Part shown: piece by piece, positions 21,982 to 31,803 of the stretch
Position numbering within the stretch: the stretch's first letter is position 1
Layout of the letters: each line of letters begins with the position of its first letter
Source: Eupeodes corollae
Taxonomy: Eukaryota; Arthropoda; Insecta; Diptera; Syrphidae
Direction: 5' to 3'
DNA: 64,000 nucleotides
Assembly: GCF_945859685.1 (NCBI RefSeq)
Contig: NC_079147.1
Coordinates: 286,581,992-286,645,991 of the forward strand
The notes under the pieces: generated by a model
Seen by the model: the letters and a program-made list of their open reading frames with translations, nothing else
Database searches by the model: none
Told to the model about the DNA's origin: nothing
Program-made: the position numbers and the translations under genes

Positions 21982-23218
21982 TTTTTTTTCTTTGACAGGA
22001 GGAAATCTTCAAAAGACGCTTGGCAATATTCGACACCAAGTAGTGTGGGACTCTTAACCACTAAAACCACCTCTTCATCGGGACCAATCTTGAAGGATCA
22101 ACTACAGATTTTTCCACCATAAGACCATAAGCTCATGAGGCTTGGTTCTTCTTAATTTTCGAACATATTTTCTTATATTTAAGACGGACTCCATTTCAGA
22201 ATTAGTATGACTTTGCAAGTCTCTGGTTGTGCGATACAGCGTATTTTTTAACAACTTCTGTAACCATTTCTATTTGTAAGTCACGATGTAGATCGGTATT
22301 TCTTATGTACCAAGGTGCATTAACTATTCCACGAAGGACTTAGTTTTGGAATTTTTGGATTATTTCGGTATTTGTTTTCTTTGTACAGCCCCATAATTGG
22401 GTTCCATAGGTCCAAGCAGGCTTTAGTACTTGATTGTACAGCATTATTTTGTTTTGGATTGATAAATCAGAATTGTTACCAAGTAACTAGTACATTTTTC
22501 TATATTTCAAGCTTAGTTCTTCTCTTTTCTTTTTGATGTGCTCTTTCCACTTAAGCTTTTGCAATCCAAAGTCATTCCAAGGTATTTGGCAGTATTGGAG
22601 TAAGGTACAGCTTGATTATAATAAATATTGGAATATTGTTTATCTTTTTATTTGTAAAGTTTATATGTGAAGATTTTGTTTCATTGAGTTTGATACGCCA
22701 TTTTTTCATTCCAAGCTCTCACTGTGTCGACGGCATTTTGTAGTTTTAAACTGCTGGCCTTAGAGACACATTTGTCCGGTACAAAAATTGGGTTATCATC
22801 TGCAAAAGTAGCCATTATGGTGTGATTAGCAACTGGAATATCCCTTGTGTATAGTAAATACAGGGTAGGTCCTAGGACACTTCCTTGTGGTACACCGGCT
22901 TCTATTTTCTTCAATCCCGAGTATTCTTGATCGTACCTTACGTCTGAGATGTACGATTTTAATATTTCAAAGTGCTGCCTGAGAAGATCCCTTTGAAGTT
23001 TGTACTCAAGCCCCTGATGCCAAACCTTGTCAAAAGCTTGAGCAACATCTAGCTGAAAATACTTGTTTTTCTTTCTAATGCTTTTTCTGTGACATTCGAT
23101 ATTCTATGAACTTGGTCTATCGTGGAATATTTATTTCTAAAGCCAAACTGATATTTTGTGATTAACCTTCTTTCTTCTATGGCTTTGCTAAGTCTCTTCA
23201 GAAGCAGTTTTTCAAAAA
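21982..23218 (-). mobile_element. Jockey LINE family A, 3' part, cut by the assembly gap
   Basis: Minus-strand reverse transcriptase. Blocks from the gap inwards: a FRNKYSTIDQVHRI-like block (about 23105-23150), HQGLEYKLQRDLL (about 22980-23025), KKIEAGVPQGSVLGPTLYLL (about 22855-22914), IMATFADDNPIFV (about 22785-22825; FADD is the catalytic pair), and an AVDTVRAWNEK block. Then follow a zinc-ribbon-free C-terminus ending in DPSRLVR, a roughly 90 bp 3' untranslated region and a short A-tail (T-run at 21982-21989). The 78-codon piece 22914-22681 is the longest open part. The 5' end is lost in the 200-N gap. Matching copies lie at 28695-31803 and 43873-45500. Confidence 0.85.
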
Positions 23219-23418
23219 NNNNNNNNNNNNNNNNNNNNNNNNNNNNNNNNNNNNNNNNNNNNNNNNNNNNNNNNNNNNNNNNNNNNNNNNNNNNNNNNNN
23301 NNNNNNNNNNNNNNNNNNNNNNNNNNNNNNNNNNNNNNNNNNNNNNNNNNNNNNNNNNNNNNNNNNNNNNNNNNNNNNNNNNNNNNNNNNNNNNNNNNNN
23401 NNNNNNNNNNNNNNNNNN
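23219..23418. other. Assembly gap of 200 N
   Basis: Exactly 200 N, so probably a fixed-size scaffold gap rather than a measured distance. The sequence left of it is inside a jockey LINE and the sequence right of it inside an RTE-like LINE, and both flanks belong to the two members of a duplicated region. Confidence 0.98.
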
Positions 23419-25237
23419 AACTTGGAGTTCTCCAGATCAATCTACCGTCAACCAGATTGACCATATTGCGAGCGAGCGCTTCCAGCATTATGGATGTACG
23501 AACTTTCCTAGGAGCGAACATCGACGCGGACCACTTCATCGTTGTAGCCAGGGATTTCCAGACCCGAGGCAAAACAGGGAGGTGCTGGGAGAAGGTAAAA
23601 CGTCGAACGGCTACAATCGCCAGAGATCGTCAGAACCTTTTTCGACCGAGTTACAAGTAACCTCTCTCGAAGTTCTCTGCCCCCAACACAATGTATCGAA
23701 AACCAGTGGCAACATTGCCAAGATGCTATCAGAGATGCCACCTCTGATGTTCTGGGTTTCAAACAGCCACCAACAAGGAACCCCTGGTTTGATGAGGAAT
23801 GTCGGCAGGCAAATGCAGCCAAACAACACGCACGCAGAGCGGCTCTGCAGAAAACGACGACGAGAGCTCCTCTTAACTGCACCAACTATGGGGGAATAAG
23901 TCTTCTTAACATCGCCTATAAAATCTTCTCTGCCGTAATATTTGAACGTCTAAAGCCCATCGTCAACATCCTTTTAGGTCCTTATCATTGTGGTTTTAGA
24001 CCAGGGAAGTTTACAGTTGATCAAATATTCACATTACGGCAGATCCTGGAAAAAACTCAAAACACCAAATCGACACCCACCATCTTTTCCGATATCAAGG
24101 CCGCATATGGCAGCATCTACAGGGACGAGCTGTATAGAGCCATGTCTAGTTTTGGCATCCCTGCCAAACTCGTCCGTTTGTGCAGGATGACCAGAATTCA
24201 CGCTGCTCCATAAAAGTTGGAAACAACTTAACAGAACCTTTCGATGTCAAAAAAGGTTTTAGACAAGGTGATGCACTGTCATGTGATTTTGTGATTTTTT
24301 AACATCCTGCTTGAAAGAATAGTGCAGAGCTCACACGTCAACACTAGACGCACTATCTTTCAAAAGTCTGTCCAATTACTGACATATGCTGATGACATTG
24401 ACATAATCGGAAGAACTCAGCGTAATGTCTTTTGTGAGCATTGAGGCAGAGGGCGGCAAAAACGGGTTTAACGATGAATGAGGGCAAAACGGTTAATGAG
24501 GGCAAAAGAACGGACATACAACACCGAGACGCGACGTCTTGGTCAAAACGTCACAAGCGACAGACGTAACTTTGAGGTAGTCAAGGACTTCCTCTACCTA
24601 GGCTCCACTGTAAACGCAGAAAACAACACCAGCGTTGAGGTCAAACGAAGAATAACTCTTTCTAACCGCTGTTTCTTTGGACTAAGAAAGCAATTGAGTG
24701 GCAAAGTCCCTCTCTCGAGGGAGGACTTTGCCACTTGGCAACAAAGTGTTGCTATATAAGACCCTTATCATCCCCGTCCTGCTATATACGGTGCAGAAGC
24801 ATGGACTATGACAAAAGCGGATGAAAGCACCTTGGGTCCCTTCGAGAGAAAAGTTCTTCGTGTGATCTACGGTCCCGTATGCATCGAAGGGGAGTGGAGG
24901 AGATGATGGAACGACGAGCTGTTCGGGCTGTACAGCTACGTAGACTTAGCCAAAAGGGTAAAAGTCCAACGACTAAGATGGCTGGGTCACGTAGAGCGAA
25001 TGGATCTCCGGCCCGGAAAATCTTCGAATCCACATCCACAGGACGTCACAGTAGAAGAAGACCGCGGATCAGGTGGCGCGCACAAGTGGAAGGTGACCTC
25101 ACCCAACTTGGGAGCGCGAAACTGGAGACATCTAGCTAGGGACCGAGCTAGATGGAGAAGTTTGTTGGGTGAGGCCCCTAGTTCACACAGGACTGTATCG
25201 CCACCTTAAATAAGTAAGTAAGTATGTAATTTAACAA
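23419..25237 (+). mobile_element. RTE-like LINE copy B
   Basis: Starts at the gap with the end of the endonuclease domain (TWSSPDQSTVNQIDHI, about 23421-23467). An internal deletion of roughly 0.6 kb (near 23870) removes the linker and the start of the reverse transcriptase, after which the copy resumes at NCTNYGGISLLNIAYKIF (about 23875-23925). Further blocks: GPYHCGFRPGKF, RDELYRAMSSFG, YADDIDIIGR (about 24385-24412), FEVVKDFLYLGSTV, and RLRWLGHVERM near 24975-25010. It ends in TATCGCCACCTTAAA followed by a (TAAG)n tail to about 25237, which looks like the genuine 3' end. It lacks the 1.83 kb insertion of copy A. A 39-base palindrome at 24697-24735 is described in the findings. Confidence 0.8.
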
Positions 25238-28200
25238 ATATCATTAGTTTTGAGATGGCTCACTCACTGACAACTTGAAATGTTTTGCTTCAGGAAATAT
25301 TAAATTTCGTAATTAAAATTTTTAAAATGTATTCATGAAATAAATTACGCTTTAAACACGGTGTTTCTATTCAAAAAAAGCCTTAGTATTGGAATTCACT
25401 TTATTGCATTCATCTTCTGCTGAAAATAAAGCTCCAATTTGCTCAAAAATGTAAAACAAATTTAACTAATTGAACTTAATGATAGCTGTACGTGTAACCA
25501 GCCTCTAATTAAAAGTTTAGGGTGCAAATAAATATCAAAATCTTTTGCGTTGAATTGGGTTGATCGATTTTTTCATAATGTGGGATGGTTATCTAGATCA
25601 AAATACCACATACATCCAACTTTTAGCCACTTTTTGCAAAAAATGAGAAACTACAAAAATATGTTTTTTTATCTCTCTAGAGATATTTTTCTGTTAAGAT
25701 TGTTCATATAAACAAAATATTTATTGCAATGGAAATGAAAGGTTCCCAGTAAATCAAACATACCTACGTTTCCCATCAAAAATATAACACCACATATCTA
25801 CAGTCTTCTACCATTATTATCATTTAATGGCCTTATCTGTTAAATAAAGTAAATTCACCAATTTATCTTTTATAATGTTCTTGCTTCCTCTCGTGTTGTT
25901 ATATGCAAAAATAAAGATGTTAACTGAAAGCTTCCTGATAGAACCATTATGGCCCTGTCACACGTACGAGTAGGTATATAGCGTATATTCAATAAATTTT
26001 CCAAAAATTCCAGAATATGATATGAGTATTTAAATTTTATGGTACATGCATGGACAAATAATGTTTTGAAGCTTGAGGCTATAAAACAAAATAAAAAGTA
26101 AATCAAAATCTGGTTAAATGAGCCATTTTTATTTATAAGTTATCTAAGGAACTCTGTACCGGTGATGGATTGGGAGATTTGGCTTAAGTCCAGAACCTAT
26201 ACTTTCTCTTGTATTCCCAAAGAGCTTAAACAAAAGGTAGGTATATCTGCAAGAAAAGTTATCCAGTTAAGTTACATGGGCTTGAAGGATCGTCCTAGCT
26301 GTTCTTCATTTCATTTCGTTATTTTTTAATATAGAACAAGCTATACATTTAATATTCCAGTAATAAATTAAATCCGATAGCTAACCCAAGCCAAGCCATA
26401 CCAAGCTAAGTCAAGGCTATTGTGTAATCGTGTTTCGCTTCATGGTTGACAGTTGTAGAGACGTTTTGATTGTCATTTATTTCTCGAGATGCACCTCAGA
26501 TTTTTTTATTTCCTCTTCGTCCTTGACAATGTGATGTCCGTCCATCCGTCTTAGGATTCCTTCGTTTTGTATTGCATAGTTGTTCCTTTTTGTTTCTTCT
26601 CATATATCTTTGTGCTTTACTCATGTTTCTTTTTGTCTTATCCACTTTTCTTAATTAAAAACGTACACCAGGCATTACATTCCTTTTTTTTCGTCCTTTT
26701 CTCTCCTTGCTCTAAGTAAGATTTATTCGTGTATTTAGATATCCTTTTCCATAAATCAACTTACCAATACCCCACGCGGCAAACAGCACGGGCGGAAAAG
26801 AATAGGAATAGACCATAGAATATCCTTGTTGTATAATTATTGCCTTATCGTTCGTCAAACCCCTCTCGTACAATTTTCCGACACTTTGGGTTAAATGGGA
26901 AATAAAATGACTACCCACAACTTGGTGGTCATATAAAAAGGAAAACCAACGCGCTCGCTCTCGAGCTCGACATCACACAACCAAAAACTATAAAAATGTT
27001 GTTGGGTGTTTTTTGTTTTGGTTGTTTTAGGTACATAACTCACTTTACCCGATTATATCTAGGTCAAGACGGTTTCTCTAGATCCTTTTTGTTAGCTTGT
27101 GCTAGGACTGAGGCTGGGAAGACGAATCACACTGCTATATACCTACCTACCTACCTACTTCCCTTTCTATCTCCTTATGATAGAGCATCCTTATTTTTAT
27201 TCAATGGTCCTTCCGGACTTCTCATCTGAGTCTCATCTCAGAGTCTGAGGAAGTTGATGGTTATTTATGATAGTTAGGTACACTTGATGAATGGGGATAT
27301 CATCATTTTGTATTAATTGCAGTTCATTGTTTGTGTGTCACATCCTATGGATCCTTGTAGTTGTATATATTCCTTTTCCCATCAAAAGGATCTATGTATA
27401 TGAATTGGGTGCTTTTTTGTTTTTGTTTTTTATTGCTTTGACTTTCTGTATACACTTCACATAAAACAAGAGAGAGAGAGGGGAAAAGGGGTGCTTTGAT
27501 TTATAAAGTTTTTCCCAAGGATGCTTATGAATTCAAAAGTGATGAAACTTGAGTTTTGATTTTATTTCTTATGATTTTTTTTCTTCTTAAGTTGGTCGTT
27601 ATTTTTTGGTTTGGTTTGTTGTGTCCCAAACTAAGATTCTTGAGAAAAACGTGCTTTGGGATCTAAGAAAAAAAAGGAAACCCTGAAGTGTTATTTTTTA
27701 GCCAAAGCTTTGTGGCTTCACTTTTGAGAAAGAAATATGGTGGCTATAATCTTTGTTTATACTTTCATTATGTTTTAAAATCCTTTGTCATTTGAGCACG
27801 CATACTTTTTTAAAAAGAAAAACAAAAATTTTGTTCAAATTTAACCATAAAGGGTGTGTCTAAAACTCAGGGTCAGATTTAAAGCCGAACAAATATTAAC
27901 AATTTGTAAGAAGACAACTGAAAGTTTAGAGTAAGTAAAATCACTAAACGTTGTATAAGAAATTAGAAAAATTTGACATTCAGAATTAAAAAATGTTCTT
28001 ACTGTCACTTTCATAAGTGTCAAAGAAGCTTAATATCGTAACATGGTAACGAAAATGAAGTGTTTTTTCTGTCTAAGTAACATTTTGTCGATGTTGATGA
28101 CATAATTTAGAATACAACAATATGTAATTACGTCAAATAATATTATTCCTTTATTTTTTATGAAAAATTTTCTAATTCTTGAAAGTCTCTGAGTAGAATT

Positions 28201-28694
28201 GAAGTGACCAAAATTGAAAAATTATTTAAATAACCGTTTGGTCTTGTTTACTTTACGACTCCAAAATTAAAACAAACACTATGTTATCAAAACATATTGG
28301 GTCACCCTTTTATAACTACTTTAGAAGGAAAAATGATGTCATTATGGTCATAAGGTTGTTTTTAATAAGATGTAGTTTTCTGTTTGGAACTACTTAAGCT
28401 TTTAACTGGGGTAATATTTTTTTAAGAGCTTCAGTTATACATACATATTTATTACCAAATTAATGCACTGTTGTTGTTTTTATTTCATATATAATTTGAA
28501 TTTTAATGGAGTTTCCTTTAGTCCTCTTATTAAAAATAAAAAAAAGAATTGTAGGTTTATATTTAAATGAACTAAGTAAATATTTACAATAACCTCTGAA
28601 CGAATTTACTGTTAATACAAAACTAAAAAATTTTTGAAAATCAGAATTATCGAAATTAATTCCCGGAATTTTTTTACGAAACCAATTAAAAATA
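25238..28694. other. AT-rich region, right member of the duplicated pair
   Basis: Corresponds almost base for base to 18280-21981, with the same order and orientation. The candidate promoter and short frame recur at about 26932-27229 and the minus-strand 68-codon frame at 26918-26712. A roughly 320 bp segment of the left copy is missing after 28640, and about 40 bp near 28300 is extra. No recognised gene. Confidence 0.6.
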
Positions 28695-29361
28695 TTTTTT
28701 TCTTTGACAGGACGAAATCTTCAAAAGACCCTTGGCAGTATTCGACACCAAGTAGTGTGGGACTCTTAACCACTAAAACCACCAATCTTGAAGGATCGAC
28801 TTCCAATTTTTCTTTCTTAATTTTGTACAATCACTTTGGGGGAAGTTTAAACTTTTAATACTTTCCCATGTTTTTTTAGACCATAAGCTCAGTGACTTCG
28901 TTCTCTTAATCTCCGAACATGGTTTCTTATATTTAAGACGGACTCCATTTCAGAATTAGTATGACTTTGCAGTCTCTGGTTGTTTGATACAGCGTATTTT
29001 TTAACAACTTCTGTAAATATTTCTATTTGTAAGTCACGATGTAGATCGGTATTTCTTATGTACCAAGGTGCATTAACTATTCCACGAAGGACTTAGTTTT
29101 GGAATTTTTGGATTATTTCGGTATTTGTTTTCTTTGTACAGCCCCATAATTGGATTCCATAGGTCCAAGCAGGCTTTAGTACTTGATTATTTAGAACAGC
29201 ATTATTTTGTTTTGGATTGATAAATCAGAGTTGTTACCAAGTAACTAGTACATTTTTCTATATTTTAAGCTTAGTTCTTCTCTTTTCTTTTTGATGTCAT
29301 TCCAAGGTATTTGGCCGTATTGGCCTAAGGTACAGCTTGATTATTAATGATTATTGGAATA
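28695..29361 (-). mobile_element. Jockey LINE family A, second copy, 3' segment
   Basis: A-tail (T-run from 28695) and 3' untranslated region, then the decayed C-terminal coding part up to a Penelope-like insertion. The sequence continues at 30889 after that insertion. A 12-base word, ATTATTGGAATA, at 29350-29361 is repeated at 30889-30900 and marks the target site. Relative to the copy at 21982 this one has short deletions (for example around 29300) and a frame broken in many places. The segment carries the 3' half of the shared DPSRLV...SPTLLG region (28740-28830). Confidence 0.8.
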
Positions 29362-29485
29362 CAATGATTTATAATTTTGACCAAGTTGATGTTTATGTTT
29401 GATTTGAGAACAATTAAGTGGTGATTCTCATCGGCTTTGTTGATCTTTTTAATGATTAAATGAAAACAGTTTTCATCTGATTTTT

Positions 29486-29521
29486 CCCAACGTTTCGACG
29501 GTGATTGCCGTCTTATTCAGG
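29486..29521 (-). ncRNA. Hammerhead-ribozyme-like motif (degenerate)
   Basis: On the minus strand: CTGAATAA, a perfect 5-bp stem GACGG/CCGTC with loop CAATCA, then GAAACG. The canonical core is CUGANGA, stem II, GAAA. Here stem II and GAAA are intact, but the position equivalent to the catalytic G8 is a T. Penelope-like elements are known to carry such ribozymes in their terminal repeats, which makes the placement meaningful. Activity is doubtful because of the changed core base and no obvious stem III partner. Confidence 0.5.
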
Positions 29522-29651
29522 GGATGTCTCTATTCACATAAATGATAAGAGTGTTTATTTAATACATACGAATATTATGTAAAGCATTCAAGTATGACTT
29601 AAATTGATTTAAATATTACAAAAACATTAAAACAAAAAACAATTTAAACAA

Positions 29652-30602
29652 TTAAAACAAATAAAATTTAAAGCGCTTCCGACTTTGAAGACTTGTCACT
29701 GTTAAATGTAAACTGTTGGAATTGTTTGTGTCTGAAACTAAGGAACAGTAAACTGCGGATATGTTTTGAGTGTCTTGTTTGCGGTTCATATTATTTTTCT
29801 TATTTATTATGTGAAGTGTTTCTAACGTATAGCGTTTGGATGTATGTTTCTCCGTTGCAAGAAATTGGACTCCTTCAAAGTCTGGTTGATGTCCTGTTTC
29901 GATGGTGTGGCATGCTAGTGCTGTCTTTTCCGGGTTTTTTAGGCTAATGTCTGATTTATGGTTAGCCATTCTTTGTCGAAGGAGTTGTTTAGTTGTGCCA
30001 ATGTAGCAGAGATTGCATGGCTCGTCCGGTTTTCCTTTACAGTTTATTTTGTAAACTACGTCTGAGCGGCGATCCTTGTCCGTTTTCGTCTTTAGGCATG
30101 TAAATAAAGATGCAACTGTCTGGTTTGACTTATATGCTAAGTTCACGTTAGGGTTGTTTTTGGCGACAACTTTTTTGAAATTTTCCGAGAGTTTGGGAAC
30201 ATACACAACACTTTTATAAACACCATTCTTCTCTTCCAACTTATTTCCGGAAGAAACTTGATGTTTTTGACGAAGTATCAAGTTTCTTATGATGTTTATC
30301 GGAAAGCTATTGTCAATGAGTATTTGTGTTACTTTTTTCTCATTGTCGGAGTGGTATTTTGAGTCACTCAACGCAAAGACTTTATTTATGAGATTGGAAG
30401 CTGTGTTCATGCGTATGTGTTTGGCTTGATTAGATCGGAAATTGACAAGTCTTTCAGATGCCGTATCCTTCTGATACCAGTCGAAAGACAGACGGTCGTT
30501 TTCCCGATAGATTTTAACATCTAGGAATGTTATTGACTCACTTTCTTCCTTCTCTACGGTGAACTGGATCTTTTCGTTGAATTTGTTGAGGCATCGTAGC
30601 AC
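29652..30602 (-). CDS. Penelope-type RT thumb and GIY-YIG endonuclease (partial)
   Basis: Open for over 950 bp, extending upstream to a stop near 30690, so the fragment has no genuine start codon of its own. Reading from the codon at 30602: FLDVKIYR near residues 26-33 and WYQKDTAS near 42-49 are the Penelope reverse transcriptase thumb region. VVYKI at 182-186 and CYIG at 199-202 form the two halves of the GIY-YIG motif, spaced by a CxxxxxxxCxxC-like linker (Cys188, Cys196, Cys199) typical of Penelope endonucleases. Arg209/Arg211 and Glu261 (in TLETLHI) fit the remaining catalytic positions. In the family this nuclease nicks the target for reverse transcription. It is the best preserved transposon protein in the window, but it cannot be autonomous because the RT core is truncated and carries C in place of Y in the catalytic block. 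Confidence 0.85.
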   Translation of the reverse strand: MLRCLNKFNEKIQFTVEKEESESITFLDVKIYRENDRLSFDWYQKDTASERLVNFRSNQAKHIRMNTASNLINKVFALSDSKYHSDNEKKVTQILIDNSFPINIIRNLILRQKHQVSSGNKLEEKNGVYKSVVYVPKLSENFKKVVAKNNPNVNLAYKSNQTVASLFTCLKTKTDKDRRSDVVYKINCKGKPDEPCNLCYIGTTKQLLRQRMANHKSDISLKNPEKTALACHTIETGHQPDFEGVQFLATEKHTSKRYTLETLHIINKKNNMNRKQDTQNISAVYCSLVSDTNNSNSLHLTVTSLQSRKRFKFYLF

Positions 30603-30888
30603 ATTATCAATTTTTTCTCTTTTAACAATCGCGAAAATATCATCAACGCATTTTGCTATAAACTTAGGTCTGTAGTTTAGTTTAAATCATTCTTCAAGCA
30701 AATAGTCTAAAACCAAGTCAGCAATCGTTGGGGAAAGAGGATTTCAAATTGGCATACCATGTATTTGTTTGTACAAATTGTCTTTAAATTGTAAATAGTT
30801 ATTGTCCTAAATGGAAAAATTAAACAATTCGAGAAATTTGCTTTGGCTCAACCTTGTGTTTTTGCTTATAATTTCCCATTCCCATTCC

Positions 30889-31803
30889 ATTATTGGAATA
30901 TTGTTTATCTTTTTATTTGTAAAGTTTATATGTGAAGATTTTGTTTCATTGAGTTTGATACGCCATTTTTCGGTCCAAGCTCTCACTGTGTTGACGGCAT
31001 TTTGTAGTTTTACTGCTGCCTTAGACACATTTATCGGGTACCAAAATTGCGGTATCATCTGCAAAAGTAGCCATCATGGTGTAATTCCCAACTGGAATAT
31101 CCCTTGTGTATAGTAAATACAGAGTAGGACCCAGGAAACTTCCTTGTGGTACACCGGCTTCTATTTTCTTCAATTAACAGTTTTCTTGATCGTACCTTAC
31201 TTTAAACAATCGGTCTGAGATGCACGATTTTAATATTTCAAAGTACTGCCTAGGGAGATCCCTTTGCAGTTTGTACTCATGTCCCTCATGCCAAAAGAAA
31301 ATAGCTGAAAATACTTGTTTTTCTTCTAATGCTTTTTCTATTACATCCGATATTCTATGAACTTGGTCTATCGTGGAATGTTTATTTCTAAAGCCAAACT
31401 GATGGTTTGGGATTAACCTTATTTCTTCTATGATTTTGCTAAGTCTCTTCAGAAGCAGTTTTTTAAAAACTTTTGCCATAATTGGTATAAGCGATATTGG
31501 TCTGTAAGCCGTTACTTCTGTAGGTGGTTTACCTTGCTTTGGTATGACAATTAACTCAGCAATTTTCCAATGGTGCGGGATATACCGTTACTTAAGGTAT
31601 GCATTTATTATATATTGGAGTTTTATGAAGGCTTTCAATGGCATTTCTTTCATAACCTGAGCAGTAATTACGAGTAGATCGTAACCTGGTGATTTTTTAT
31701 TTGGTAGTTGATGTAAACACATACTTTTTATTTCTTTAAGTCTTACAATTGGTATTTCACAAAGGACATTGTCAGACAGTGTTGTAGTACTAACACTAAC
31801 CAT
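30889..31803 (-). mobile_element. Jockey LINE family A, second copy, RT segment
   Basis: Continuation of the LINE split by the Penelope-like insertion. Minus-strand blocks from high to low coordinates: LPNKKSPGYDL (about 31690-31720), KAFIKLQYIINAYLK (about 31588-31635), PKQGKPPTEV-like (about 31525-31555), IEEIRLIPNHQFGFRNKHS (about 31375-31440), HEGHEYKLQRDLPRQY (about 31245-31300), a VPQGS-like block (about 31135-31165) and KLQNAVNTVRAWTEKW (about 30965-31015). Frameshifts occur at several points (for example around 31300 and 31185). The FDVAQAFDKVW catalytic block is reduced to a remnant. It joins the plus-strand RTE-like element at about 31804. Confidence 0.85.

Larger units (their letters stand above)
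29362..30888 (-). mobile_element. Penelope-like element, 5'-truncated
   Basis: A 1527 bp insertion in the jockey LINE, flanked by a 12-bp target duplication. The minus strand encodes the end of the Penelope-type reverse transcriptase and a C-terminal GIY-YIG endonuclease. The reverse transcriptase retains NPLSPTIADLV (about 30720-30755) and a CVDDIFAI block (about 30630-30660) where YVDD would be expected. A stop lies between them. The non-coding 3' part (29362-29651) contains a hammerhead-ribozyme-like motif at 29486-29521. The 5' portion, including most of the reverse transcriptase fingers, is missing, as is common for copies of this class. Confidence 0.88.

Noticed and set aside
23158..23572. 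Open frames running through the N block
   Set aside because: They exist only because N codons contain no stops; they join two unrelated LINE pieces.
30807..31064. Minus-strand open frame of 85 codons that looks like one protein
   Set aside because: It crosses the junction between the jockey LINE and the Penelope-like insertion at 30889, so it is a chance fusion.
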